A stretch of DNA of 64,000 nucleotides from DTWD01 sp963662965 (GCA_963662965.1 OY759970.1:4402001-4466000); one strand, 5' to 3'. Numbered from the stretch's first letter, positions 36,018-44,960 are shown. Translations and numbers: made by a program. The notes: a model not told the origin generated them from the letters alone.

Positions 36018-37112
36018 ATGTCGGTGCGTCTCCGCCAGCAGATCGGTCAACTCGTCGTCGCCGGATTTTCTGGAACGTCGGTGCCGGTCGAGTTGCGTGC
36101 GCTCGCGCGAGAGTTCGACCTCGGCGGCATCATCCTGTTTGCGCGCAACATCGAGGCGCCGATGCAGGTGGCGGAACTGACGTATGACCTGCGACAGCTC
36201 ACAGGCGAGCTCCCCCCCTGGGTGAGCGTTGACCAGGAGGGGGGGCGCGTGCAGCGGCTGCGCGCGCCGTGCACTGAATGGCCCCCACTGTCGACGCTCG
36301 GGCGCAGTGGAGACTCTCGACTCGCCGAGCGTTTCGCCCGGGCGCTTGCCGACGAGCTGTGCGCGGTCGGCATCACGCTCGACTATGCCCCGGTCCTCGA
36401 CGTCGCCACCAACCCGCAGAACCCGGTGATTGGCGACCGCGCGATCTCCGGTGACGCCGAGCAGGTAGCCGTTCTGGGCTCGCTGATCGTCCGGACGCTG
36501 CAGCGTGAGGGAGTTGCGGCGTGTGGCAAGCACTTTCCCGGGCATGGTGACACCAGCGTCGATTCGCATGAGGACCTGCCGGTCGTGGCGCACGATGCGG
36601 ATCGACTCCGTGAGGTTGAGCTCGAGCCGTTTCGCGCGGCAATCGCCGCCGACGTGGCAGCGCTCATGATGGCGCACGTGAGCTATCCGGCGCTTGATGA
36701 CGCGACGCCCGCCACGCTTTCCTCACGCGTTGTGACCGACGTGCTCAGACGGGAGCTCGGCTTCACTGGTCTGATTGCCACGGATGACATGGAGATGGGT
36801 GCGATCGCCAAGTACTACGGTGCAGTGGATGCGTCGGTGCAGGCCGTGGTGGCCGGTTGTGACATGCTGCTTCTATGCGGAACGGATCTGGCCCGCCAGG
36901 TTGAGGTCATCGAGGGACTCATTCACGCGCTCGAGGAGGGGACGCTGTCGGAGCGGCGCGTTGAGGATGCCGTGAACCGCCAGCGCCATGCGAAGGAACG
37001 CTTCCTGGTTGGCGATGCCGACTGGCGCCCGCCGACCGCTCGCGAATTACAGGAGCGACTGGGCTGTGCAGAACACCAGGAAGTCGCCGCGGCGATGCGG
37101 AGACAGCTCTAG
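36018..37112 (+). CDS. nagZ: Beta-N-acetylhexosaminidase NagZ (GH3)
   Basis: 364 aa cytoplasmic-type glycosidase without signal peptide. It removes GlcNAc from GlcNAc-anhydroMurNAc peptides during peptidoglycan recycling. GH3 motifs are VSVDQEGGRVQRLR, DYAPVLDVATNPQNPVIGDR, the catalytic His loop KHFPGHGDTSVDSH and the nucleophile region IATDDMEMGAI. The stop codon overlaps the left end of repeat element B. First gene of a recycling cluster. Confidence 0.96.
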   Translation: MSVRLRQQIGQLVVAGFSGTSVPVELRALAREFDLGGIILFARNIEAPMQVAELTYDLRQLTGELPPWVSVDQEGGRVQRLRAPCTEWPPLSTLGRSGDSRLAERFARALADELCAVGITLDYAPVLDVATNPQNPVIGDRAISGDAEQVAVLGSLIVRTLQREGVAACGKHFPGHGDTSVDSHEDLPVVAHDADRLREVELEPFRAAIAADVAALMMAHVSYPALDDATPATLSSRVVTDVLRRELGFTGLIATDDMEMGAIAKYYGAVDASVQAVVAGCDMLLLCGTDLARQVEVIEGLIHALEEGTLSERRVEDAVNRQRHAKERFLVGDADWRPPTARELQERLGCAEHQEVAAAMRRQL

Positions 37113-37270
37113 GAGTCCGTGGTAAAAGTCGCGCGTTGCACCGAGACCGGCGAGGCGCCGGGCTGGCAAGGCAAGACGAGAGAGAATACCGGCAGTATTT
37201 GACCGAGGAGCAACGCAGCCAGGACGGATGCATCGCGGGTCGAATGCAGCGTGACTTTCACCACGGACTC
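37112..37270 (-). repeat. Palindromic interspersed element, copy B (159 bp)
   Basis: Inverted copy of the element at 13411-13594. Terminal arms (GGAGTCCGTGGTAAAAGTCG and the complementary end ACTTTCACCACGGACTC) match those of copy A. The central hairpin is AATAC, loop, GTATT at 37185-37199. Relative to copy A, one C-G pair is replaced by A-T on both sides. It sits between the nagZ stop and the ldcA start, 11 bp before the ATG. Confidence 0.8.
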
Positions 37271-37281
37271 GTAGGGCACTA

Positions 37282-38205
37282 ATGATGCTGAAGCCGAGCA
37301 TGTTGCGCGAGGGCGATCGGATTGCCGTCGTCGCCCCGGCGAGCCCGTTTGAGCGATCGCTGTTCGACCAGGGGATCGCGGAGCTGCGCTCGCTTGGACT
37401 TGATCCGGTGTTCGATGACGCGGTCTTTGAGCGCAATCACTACCTGGCCGGCAGTGCCGCGGATCGCGCGCGCGCGTTCGAATCGGCGTGGGCGGACCCG
37501 CGGATCGCCGGACTGATCGGGGTGCGTGGTGGATACGGGAGCGCCCAGCTCTTGCCGCTATTGGACCGAAACACGCTTCGCCGGCGACCAAAAGTCGTGC
37601 TCGGTTCTAGCGATCTCACGTCGGTCCTGAGCTTTCTGACACTGCAGTGCGGTGTCGTTGGATTCCACGGACCGATGGTGGTCTCGATGGCCCGGGGTCG
37701 CCTCGGATACGACCAGCCAACCCTGGTCGGCCAACTCATGCAGGCGCAACCGTTTGGCGACGTCGCGCTCGATCGAGTCGAGGTGCTGAAGGGAGGCCAG
37801 GCCCGCGGGCCGCTGCTCGGCGGGACGCTGACCCAGCTGGTCGCCTCGCTGGGCACACCGTTTCCATTCGAGCCCCCAGCCGGCTTCGTCCTGCTCCTGG
37901 ACGACGTGGGCGAGCGGCCATATCGGATTGACCGCATGCTGACGCAACTACAGCAGGCGGGTGTGCTCGCACGCGCCAGCGCGGTGTTGTGCGCCGAGTT
38001 CCCGGAGTGTGACGAACCCGAGGGGGCCGTCACGGCACGGTCGATCTTGGCATCACTCCTGGCCGACATCGCGGGGCCCGTGCTGTTTGGAGTGCCGACG
38101 GGACACACGGTGCGTCCGATGGTGACGTTGCCGCTCGGGGTGGACGTGACCGTTGACGCCACGCACCACGCTCGGATCATCATCGAAGAGGCTGCGGTCG
38201 CATGA
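37282..38205 (+). CDS. ldcA: LD-carboxypeptidase (peptidase S66)
   Basis: 307 aa. It cleaves the terminal D-Ala from recycled murein tetrapeptides. The family blocks LREGDRIAVVAPASPFER, GVRGGYGSAQLLPLLD, the nucleophile region LGSSDLTSVLSFL and GFHGPMV are present. The C-terminal half has GRVLGGTL-like PLLGGTLTQLVA and FGVPTGHT. No signal peptide is seen, as expected for a cytoplasmic recycling enzyme. The 3' end overlaps mpl by 4 bp. Confidence 0.95.
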   Translation: MMLKPSMLREGDRIAVVAPASPFERSLFDQGIAELRSLGLDPVFDDAVFERNHYLAGSAADRARAFESAWADPRIAGLIGVRGGYGSAQLLPLLDRNTLRRRPKVVLGSSDLTSVLSFLTLQCGVVGFHGPMVVSMARGRLGYDQPTLVGQLMQAQPFGDVALDRVEVLKGGQARGPLLGGTLTQLVASLGTPFPFEPPAGFVLLLDDVGERPYRIDRMLTQLQQAGVLARASAVLCAEFPECDEPEGAVTARSILASLLADIAGPVLFGVPTGHTVRPMVTLPLGVDVTVDATHHARIIIEEAAVA

Positions 38206-39623
38206 AGTCGGTTTATCTCATCGGGATTTGCGGCACTGCGATGGCGACGCTCGCGGCGATGCTGAAGCACGGCGGTGTCGAGGTGCGGGGGTCCGACGCC
38301 GACGTCTACCCGCCCATGGACCAGTTTCTCGCCGACCAGGGCATCACCCCACTTCTTGGCTATGACGCGGCGCATATCACCGACGAAATCGAGCTCGTCG
38401 TGATCGGGAATGCCGTGTCACGCGGCAATCCGGAGGTCGAGGCGGTCCTGGAGCGTCGTCTTCGGTTCGTGTCGCTGCCCGAAATGCTGCGCGACCGGTT
38501 TCTGTGGACCCGGCGTCCGATTGTCGTGGCCGGGACGCACGGCAAGACGACCACGACATCAATGGTGGCGTGGTCGTTGGTCGAGGCGGGCGCCGACCCG
38601 AGCTTTCTGGTGGGCGGTATTCCGAACAACTTCGAGGCGAGCTATCGGATCGGTCGAGGCGATGTGTTCGTGATCGAGGGCGATGAGTACGACAGCGCGT
38701 TCTTCGACAAGACGGCAAAGTTTCTCAAATACCTTCCGCATGTCGCGGTGGTCGGCAGCGTGGAGTTCGATCACGCTGACATTTACGCCGATTTGGCGGC
38801 GCTCCGTGTGGCGTTTCGACGCTTCATCTCGGTGGTGCCGCGCAATGGACGCGCGTTGCTCGGGGCTGATGACGATGAGGCGGGCGCGCTTGCCGACGCG
38901 GCGCACTGTCCCGTCGAGACGTTTGGGCTGAGCTTGCATGCGGACTGGCGGGCGGTGGATGTCGACTACCAGCGCGATCGCACGCGATTTGATGTTGTTC
39001 ATGACGGATCGGCGGTGGCCCAGGTAGAGCTACCGCTCCTCGGTGCGTTCAATGTGAGAAACGCGCTGGCGGCCGTGGCGGCGGCCAGTGCGATGGGGAC
39101 GTCGCCGGAGGTCACCGCCGACGCGCTCGGGCGCTTTCGAGGGGTGCGTCGACGGTTGGAGCTTCGTGGCGTGGCACGGGGCGTCGCGGTGTACGATGAT
39201 TTCGCCCACCACCCCACGGCGGTCCGTGAGACGCTCACGGCGTTGCGCGCGACCGCCCCCGCCGGGCGCCTTCGAGCGGTGTTCGAACCGCGGTCGGCGA
39301 CCGCCTGTCGGCGCGTGTTTCAAGCCGACTTTGCCGAGGCGCTGGCGGTGGCGGATGACGTCGTGATTGCGCCGGTGTATCGATCGACGCTTCCGGACGA
39401 GCAGCGTTTGTCCGAATCGACGTTGGTCGCCGATCTTGCGGCGGCCGGCACGCCAGCCCGCCACGCCGACACCCTGGAAGGCGTCAGTGACCTGATTGTC
39501 GACACCGCCGCCGCCGGCGATGTCGTGGTCTTGATGTCGAACGGTGATTTCGGACGACTACACGACGCCATTCTGGAGCGGCTGCGCACATCCGGGGATC
39601 GACTCGAAAGTAGTGGCACGTGA
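38202..39623 (+). CDS. mpl: Murein tripeptide ligase Mpl
   Basis: 473 aa Mur ligase. It attaches recycled L-Ala-gamma-D-Glu-mDAP to UDP-MurNAc. Motifs are the Rossmann start VYLIGICGTAMATLAAMLKH, the P-loop GTHGKTTTTSMVAW, the GDEYDSAFFDK block that separates Mpl from MurC, VEFDHADIYAD, and DDFAHHPTAVRETL. Length and order match the family. It is coupled to ldcA and pxpB by 4-bp overlaps. Confidence 0.95.
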   Translation: MKSVYLIGICGTAMATLAAMLKHGGVEVRGSDADVYPPMDQFLADQGITPLLGYDAAHITDEIELVVIGNAVSRGNPEVEAVLERRLRFVSLPEMLRDRFLWTRRPIVVAGTHGKTTTTSMVAWSLVEAGADPSFLVGGIPNNFEASYRIGRGDVFVIEGDEYDSAFFDKTAKFLKYLPHVAVVGSVEFDHADIYADLAALRVAFRRFISVVPRNGRALLGADDDEAGALADAAHCPVETFGLSLHADWRAVDVDYQRDRTRFDVVHDGSAVAQVELPLLGAFNVRNALAAVAAASAMGTSPEVTADALGRFRGVRRRLELRGVARGVAVYDDFAHHPTAVRETLTALRATAPAGRLRAVFEPRSATACRRVFQADFAEALAVADDVVIAPVYRSTLPDEQRLSESTLVADLAAAGTPARHADTLEGVSDLIVDTAAAGDVVVLMSNGDFGRLHDAILERLRTSGDRLESSGT

Positions 39624-40333
39624 CCGGCGAGGAGCGCTCGAACTGGACGATGGAGCACGACGGCGACTCCGCGGTGGTCGTGTCGTTCGAGCCGCGCATC
39701 GACCCGGTCATCAGCGGGCGGTGTGTCGCGATTGCCGATGCCGTTCGGACGGCCCGGCTGGTTGGGGTGCGTGACGTCGTCGAAGGCTATGCGACGGTCA
39801 CCGTGCATCTCGACCCGGTGCAGGTGACGACCAAGGGGGTCGCGGAGTCGATCCGTCAGATCGTCGATGCCGCGCCGGCTGCATCGGCTGGCGAGCAACG
39901 GACGACGCGTGAAACCGACCTTCCGGTCTGCTACGGCGGTCGGCACGGGCCCGACCTTGCCGATGTCGCCGCGTTTGGGCAATGCACCGAGGCGGACGTC
40001 ATTCGCCGCCACACAGAGGTCACCTACCGTGTCTATATGCTGGGGTTCCTACCCGGGTTCGCCTACCTCGGAACCGTCGACGCACGGATTGCCGCCCCGC
40101 GCCGGCAGACGCCACGCGTGAAAGTTCTGGCTGGCTCGGTTGGGATCGCGGGGCCGCAGACGGGGGTCTACCCGAGCGAATCGCCTGGGGGATGGCAGAT
40201 CATCGGCCGGTGTCCGGTCAGACTCTGTGACTGGGCACAAGAACCGCCGTTCCTGCTGCGTGCTGGCGATTGTGTGCGGTTTGAGCCGATCGACGAGGTG
40301 ACGTATGAGCGTTTGCAGGCGGGGCGGTCGTGA
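39620..40333 (+). CDS. pxpB: 5-oxoprolinase subunit PxpB (KipI family)
   Basis: 237 aa. PxpB works with PxpA and PxpC to hydrolyse 5-oxoproline to glutamate with ATP. Visible motifs are VSFEPRIDPVISGR, the highly conserved VYMLGFLPGFAYLG, and GSVGIAGPQTGVYPSESPGGW followed by IIGRCPVRL. The gene overlaps mpl and pxpC by 4 bp each. No pxpA is encoded nearby. Confidence 0.93.
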   Translation: MTGEERSNWTMEHDGDSAVVVSFEPRIDPVISGRCVAIADAVRTARLVGVRDVVEGYATVTVHLDPVQVTTKGVAESIRQIVDAAPAASAGEQRTTRETDLPVCYGGRHGPDLADVAAFGQCTEADVIRRHTEVTYRVYMLGFLPGFAYLGTVDARIAAPRRQTPRVKVLAGSVGIAGPQTGVYPSESPGGWQIIGRCPVRLCDWAQEPPFLLRAGDCVRFEPIDEVTYERLQAGRS

Positions 40334-41280
40334 CGCCGTCCGAAGCGATGGCGATCACGATCGTCGCCCCCGGCTTGCTCACCACCGTGCAGGACACCGG
40401 GCGCTGGGGACATCAGCACTACGGGGTATCGGTCTCAGGGGCCATGGATGTAGTGTCCCTACATGGGGCCAACCGCCTGGTCGGAAACCCGCTGACCGCG
40501 GCGGCGCTCGAAGTGACGCTCGTCGGTCCGACATTGCGCTTCGAGCGTGATACCCGGATTGCCGTCTGCGGCGCAGCCTTCGACCTCCGGCTTGGCGACC
40601 ATCAGGTATCCCTCGATACGCTGATTCACGCCGGCTCTGGGCAGATGCTCACCTTCGGTCGCCGGATGAGCGGAGCACGCGCCTATCTCGCGGCGGCTGG
40701 GGGGATCGACCTGACACCGGTGCTCGGGAGCCGTTCGACGCACATTCCGAGCCGCATGGGTGGGCTCGAGGGACGCGCGCTCACGGCGGGCGATACCCTG
40801 ACGCTGGGGGCGGCCCACGGGGCGCCCGTACGGCCCACGCCAGATGCCAAGTGGAAGAGGCGTCCGGTGGTTGGTGGCGCGCGGGTGCGCGTGTTACCGG
40901 GAGCGCATCACGACTGGTTCGACGCGGATGTCGGCGAGCAGCTTCGACAGACGCGTTACACGGTGAGTCCAGTGTCGGATCGGATGGGGTACCGTCTTGC
41001 CGGAGATCCGCTCGTGCCACGCCGGGACCGGCAAATACTCTCCCAGGCTCTCCCGATCGGAGCGCTGCAAGTGCCGCCGTCGGGTGGCATCATCGTCGCC
41101 ATGGCTGACCGCCAAACGTCTGGTGGCTATCCGAGGATTGCAACGGTGATTAGCGCTGACATCCCGCGGCTGGGCCAGCTTGCGCCGGGTGACTGGCTTG
41201 AGTTCGAGCCGTGTGACCGGCCAACCGCGCGTGAGGCGCTGTCGCGACTCGCACGCGAGTGTGCGGGGCGAGGCGCATGA
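40330..41280 (+). CDS. pxpC: 5-oxoprolinase subunit PxpC (KipA family)
   Basis: 316 aa from GTG; the ATG at codon 7 (MAITIVAPGLLTTVQD) is a good alternative. The biotin-dependent carboxylase-like fold is shown by VQDTGRWGHQHYGVSVSGAMD, VGNPLTAAALEVTLVGP, YLAAAGGIDLTPVLGSRST, VSDRMGYRLAG and GGIIVAMADRQTSGGYP. It forms the complex with PxpB. The stop overlaps the murB start (ATGA). Confidence 0.93.
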   Translation: MTPSEAMAITIVAPGLLTTVQDTGRWGHQHYGVSVSGAMDVVSLHGANRLVGNPLTAAALEVTLVGPTLRFERDTRIAVCGAAFDLRLGDHQVSLDTLIHAGSGQMLTFGRRMSGARAYLAAAGGIDLTPVLGSRSTHIPSRMGGLEGRALTAGDTLTLGAAHGAPVRPTPDAKWKRRPVVGGARVRVLPGAHHDWFDADVGEQLRQTRYTVSPVSDRMGYRLAGDPLVPRRDRQILSQALPIGALQVPPSGGIIVAMADRQTSGGYPRIATVISADIPRLGQLAPGDWLEFEPCDRPTAREALSRLARECAGRGA

Positions 41281-42278
41281 CGCGGAGGTTGGCGCCTCCA
41301 ACCGACGGGTGCACGCAAGGGCATGTCCCGGCAACTCGCGAGGCAGACATTGCCCGCGAGCTTGGGACAGCGGTTGGGACGCGCCGTGTTCATCGACATC
41401 AGACACTCGCCGGGTTTACGACGTTCCGTGTCGGCGGAGAGGCTGACTGGTTCATTGAGGTGCACGGCGATACGGAGCTGGCCGCGGTGCTCGCGGCCGC
41501 GGCCCGGGTGGGGCTCCCGGTCACGATGCTCGGCGGCGGGTCGAACGTGCTCGTCAGCGACACCGGCGTCCGCGGGCTCGTGGTGCGCGCTCGGCACGGA
41601 GCGATTAGCCGGCCGAGGGCGGGGAGCGTGCGGGCGTCAGCCGGGGTCACGCTCAACGGTCTCATTCGCTGGATGGTCCGGCGTGGGCTCGGTGGGCTCG
41701 AAGCGTGGGCGGGGACACCGGGCACGGTGGGCGGCGCCGTCCATGGCAATGCCCACTTCCGCGGTCGGTTGATCGGCGACGTGCTGTCGTCGGTCGGTGT
41801 GCTGGCGGTGGACGGTCACGCGGCGGTCGCCGCGCCGTGGGAGATGGGGTTCGGATATGACCAGAGCCGGCTCCAGACGACCGGTGAAGTGGTGCAATGG
41901 GCCGAGTTCACGGTGAGCGAAGAGGACCCTGATGCCCTCCGAAACGCTGCGAAGGCGTCGCTGGCGTTCCGGAAGCGGACGCAGCCGCTCGATGAGCCGA
42001 GTGCCGGGTGTGTGTTTCGAAACCCGGTGGACGCGAGGGACCGGCTGCCGTCTGGGATGCCATGCTCCGCCGGTGCCTTGGTTGAGGGGGCGGGCCTGAA
42101 AGGACGGTCCCACGGCGGTGCTCGGGTGTCGAACGTGCATGGGAACTTTCTCGTCACCGGGCCGAGTGCGTCAGCGCTCGATGTGTGGGCCCTCATCGAG
42201 CTGTGCCGCACGGAGGTGGCCTCACGTTACGATGTCACGTTAGTGCCGGAGATCATCGTTCTGGGGGAATTCGACTAG
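41277..42278 (+). CDS. murB: UDP-N-acetylenolpyruvoylglucosamine reductase
   Basis: 333 aa from the ATG at 41277, which overlaps the pxpC stop; an in-frame ATG at 41259 is less likely. MurB reduces enolpyruvyl-UDP-GlcNAc to UDP-MurNAc with FAD and NADPH. FAD motifs are TFRVGGEADWF, LGGGSNVLVSDTG and AGTPGTVGGAVHGNA. Near the end the proton-donor position usually held by Ser (GSxF) is Cys here (SAGCVFRNPV); Cys is seen in some other MurB proteins. The N-terminal 40 residues are longer than usual. Confidence 0.93.
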   Translation: MTRRLAPPTDGCTQGHVPATREADIARELGTAVGTRRVHRHQTLAGFTTFRVGGEADWFIEVHGDTELAAVLAAAARVGLPVTMLGGGSNVLVSDTGVRGLVVRARHGAISRPRAGSVRASAGVTLNGLIRWMVRRGLGGLEAWAGTPGTVGGAVHGNAHFRGRLIGDVLSSVGVLAVDGHAAVAAPWEMGFGYDQSRLQTTGEVVQWAEFTVSEEDPDALRNAAKASLAFRKRTQPLDEPSAGCVFRNPVDARDRLPSGMPCSAGALVEGAGLKGRSHGGARVSNVHGNFLVTGPSASALDVWALIELCRTEVASRYDVTLVPEIIVLGEFD

Positions 42279-42294
42279 TGGCCCCAAGACCATC

Positions 42295-43575
42295 ATGAGC
42301 GCGCACCCGGTTCAGGACCCCACATCCACGCTCGTCGTCGACGGTGGTCATCGGCTGGAGGGGCGGGTCGACGTCGAAGGGAACAAAAACGCCGCGTTGC
42401 CCATGTTGGCTGCCTGCTTGCTCACCGACCAGCCGTGCGTACTGACGAACGTGCCGCGCATCAGGGACGTCGCCGTGATGGGCGAGCTTCTGCGTGGGCT
42501 TGGCGCTGAGGTGGACGGCATTGGCACGACGACGCTACGGGTGCGTTGCGAGACGGTCTCGACCGATCAGCCGGACCCGGGTCTCGTGGGACGATTGCGG
42601 GGGTCGGTGCTGCTGGTCGGACCGTTGCTGGCACGGCTCGGCCGTGCGCGTTTGGCGCCGCCGGGTGGTGACTTTCCGGCGCGACGCACGCTCGCAGTTC
42701 ACTTGCACGCGTTGAGGGCCATGGGCGTAACGGAGACGCCGGGCGACGCACATGCTCTCGATGCGCCGGACGGCCTGAAGGCGGCGTCGATCTATCTCGA
42801 GGAGGCGTCGGTCACCGGCACGGAAACCGCCATTCTTGCGGCCGCGGCCGCCGACGGCGCCTCGGAGATCCGCCACGCCGCGTGCGAACCTCACGTGGTG
42901 GAGCTGTGTGGGTGGCTGCGGGCTATGGGGGTCGATATCGAAGGTGCCGGCACGTCAACCATCCGCGTCGCCGGCGGGAAACGGCTCACCGGGACCACGC
43001 ACCAGCTTCAGGGCGATTACATCGAAGCGGGGAGTTGGGCCGTGATTGCCGCGATCACCGGAGGCGAGATTGAGGTTCGTGGCGCGCGGAGTGCCGACCT
43101 CGAGCCGGTCACGTCGGTGCTGACGCGGATGCATCTGCAGTGCGACGTCGATGACGACAGGCTCCGGGTGTCGCCGTCCGGCCTGCAGGGCGTACGTCAG
43201 ATTACGACCGCCCCGTGGCCCGGCTTTCCGAGCGACATGGTCAGCCTGGTGACCGTGCTCGCGACGCAAGCCGCTGGCCGCACGTTGATCCATGACTGGA
43301 TGTATGAGCTCAGGTTGTTCGCGCTCGAGCAGCTGAGCGGGATGGGTGCGAATCTGTTTCTCTGTGATCCCCATCGGATCATCGTGGATGGACCGCGGGC
43401 GCTCCGCGGGCGCAGCCTCGACACCCGGGACCTCCGCTCCGGCATGGCCTTGATCGCCGCGGCCCTGGCGGCCAATGGGGAAAGTCGAATCGGCCCGCTC
43501 GAGACGGTCGAGCGCGGCTATGCAAATCTCGTCGAGCGACTCCGCTCGCTCGGCGCACAGGTTGCCGTCGAGTAG
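42295..43575 (+). CDS. murA: UDP-N-acetylglucosamine 1-carboxyvinyltransferase MurA, Asp variant
   Basis: 426 aa, normal length for MurA. It transfers enolpyruvate from PEP to UDP-GlcNAc, the first committed step of peptidoglycan synthesis. The family start VEGNKNAALPMLAACLLTD, RLRGSVLLVGPLLARLGRA and GDYIEAGSWAVIAAITGG are present. The catalytic loop, which normally reads GGCxIGxRP, reads GGDFPARRT here. Asp126 therefore replaces the Cys (115 in E. coli) that fosfomycin alkylates. It follows murB after 16 bp. Confidence 0.92.
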   Translation: MSAHPVQDPTSTLVVDGGHRLEGRVDVEGNKNAALPMLAACLLTDQPCVLTNVPRIRDVAVMGELLRGLGAEVDGIGTTTLRVRCETVSTDQPDPGLVGRLRGSVLLVGPLLARLGRARLAPPGGDFPARRTLAVHLHALRAMGVTETPGDAHALDAPDGLKAASIYLEEASVTGTETAILAAAAADGASEIRHAACEPHVVELCGWLRAMGVDIEGAGTSTIRVAGGKRLTGTTHQLQGDYIEAGSWAVIAAITGGEIEVRGARSADLEPVTSVLTRMHLQCDVDDDRLRVSPSGLQGVRQITTAPWPGFPSDMVSLVTVLATQAAGRTLIHDWMYELRLFALEQLSGMGANLFLCDPHRIIVDGPRALRGRSLDTRDLRSGMALIAAALAANGESRIGPLETVERGYANLVERLRSLGAQVAVE

Positions 43576-43840
43576 GGTGCCGGCGCCGCTCGCGCACATC
43601 CCTCGGAAATATATGGACTCCTCCTGGGGGCAAGAGAGCGACGGCGGAACAGCCACCAGCTTGGGTGCAGCAAGATATCCGGCCTCTGGTGTGGCACCAC
43701 TGCGGTTCCGGGCCACGATGGACAAGGCGCTACATCGGGGACCAGAGACCGGCACGGGCTGACAGGGGTTACCCAGTGTCTGAATCGGTCGCGTCCGATG
43801 TCGGTCCGACCTGTGGGGTCATCACATGTTTCTCACGTAG

Positions 43841-44783
43841 CTACTCGAAGCGGACGGGGTCCATGGTGACGGCCCCCTGGTGGAGGGGTGTGCACGCGGT
43901 GCCGGTGCGCTGCCGGCGGTGGCCGGCGAGCACCACGCTGCGCGCCCCGTGCGTCAGGAGGGAGCGTAGATACCGGTGGCCCTGTTTGGTGATCGCGCCC
44001 CGGCGCCGCCGGGTGCCACTGGAGTGTTCCCGGGGCGTGAGCCCCAGCCAGCTCGCAAACTGCCGGCCCCGCCGGAACGCGTGGATGTGCCCGACGCTCG
44101 CCACGAGCGCGGTGGCGGTCAAGAGCCCGACCCCCGGCACCTCGGAAGCAACCGCTGCGTTCCCGCGTCGTGGGCCGCAAAGGTCGTGAGCTGTTGTTCC
44201 ACCGTCTGAATGCGGGTTTCGCGCTCGCGGAGCTCCGCGTCGACGAGTCCCAGGGCGGTGCGCAGGTGGACCGGCAGCGGAAGCTCCGCGTCTTCGAGCA
44301 GCCGCGGGAGCTGCGTCAGGACGGTCCGCGCCCCCAGGGACAGCGTGACGCCGTGTTCGCGCAGCAGGCCCCGGACGGCAGTGGTGCGGGTCGTCATCCA
44401 CTGCTGCCGCACGCGCGGTGTAACGCGACGAGCGCTTGCTGCTCAGGACGCTTCACCGCCCCCGGCACCACCGTCCCGCTGCGGGCCGCCTCCACTAACG
44501 CCTCGACGTCGGTGCGACCCGTCTTCTGCCGCCGTACGTAGGGGCGCACATACTGCGCCGGCAGCAGCGACACCTGATGCCCGCAGCGGCGCGCGACCCG
44601 TCCCCAGTGATGCGCCATGCCACACGCGTCCATGACGACGTGACTGGCCGCCTGCGTGCGGCAGAACCGTTCGAACTGGCGGCGCGTGAAGCGATGATGG
44701 GCCTGGAGGCACCCCCGCCGGTCGGCGACAGCGACTTCGAAGACACTCTTTGCGAGATCAACCGCGACGGTCGTAGGATGCAT
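43841..44783 (-). pseudogene. IS110-family transposase, two frameshifts
   Basis: Three frames cover one transposase. The N-terminal DEDD RuvC-like domain (44783-44394) starts VAVDLAKSVFEVAVADRRG and has VMDACGMAHHWGRVARR and TGRTDVEALVEAARSG. Near 44405 two extra bases shift the frame; it continues WMTTRTTAVRGLLREHGVTL (to about 44119). Near 44130 a second shift leads to the C-terminal transposase domain: VPGVGLLTATALVASVGH, then FRRGRQFASWLGLTPREHSS and GAITKQGHRYLRSLLTHGA, which contains the Ser region typical of IS110. The element is therefore inactive unless the shifts are consensus errors. No terminal inverted repeats were found, as usual for this family. Confidence 0.85.
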
Positions 44784-44960
44784 GATGGTCTCCTCTCCAG
44801 TTTGTGGTTTCCGGTCCGCTTGCCACGGCCATGATGCCGCAACAAGGGACCGGGAGGAGTCCAGTCCATGACCGGCTCGCCTCGAGGAGCATCCGGCACT
44901 CGGAGGAACGGGAGGCGTCGTCTGGCCGAAGGCAGACGGTTTCTTCCGAGATAGGCCCGA
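44784..44960 (-). other. Non-coding leader of the IS110-like element
   Basis: About 175 bp upstream of the transposase start, without a gene on either strand. In IS110-group elements this position encodes the bridge RNA that guides target and donor recognition. A small hairpin (GTCTG/CAGAC with a TTCG-containing loop) is visible near 44919-44936 on the minus strand. Assignment as a bridge RNA is by position only. Confidence 0.3.
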
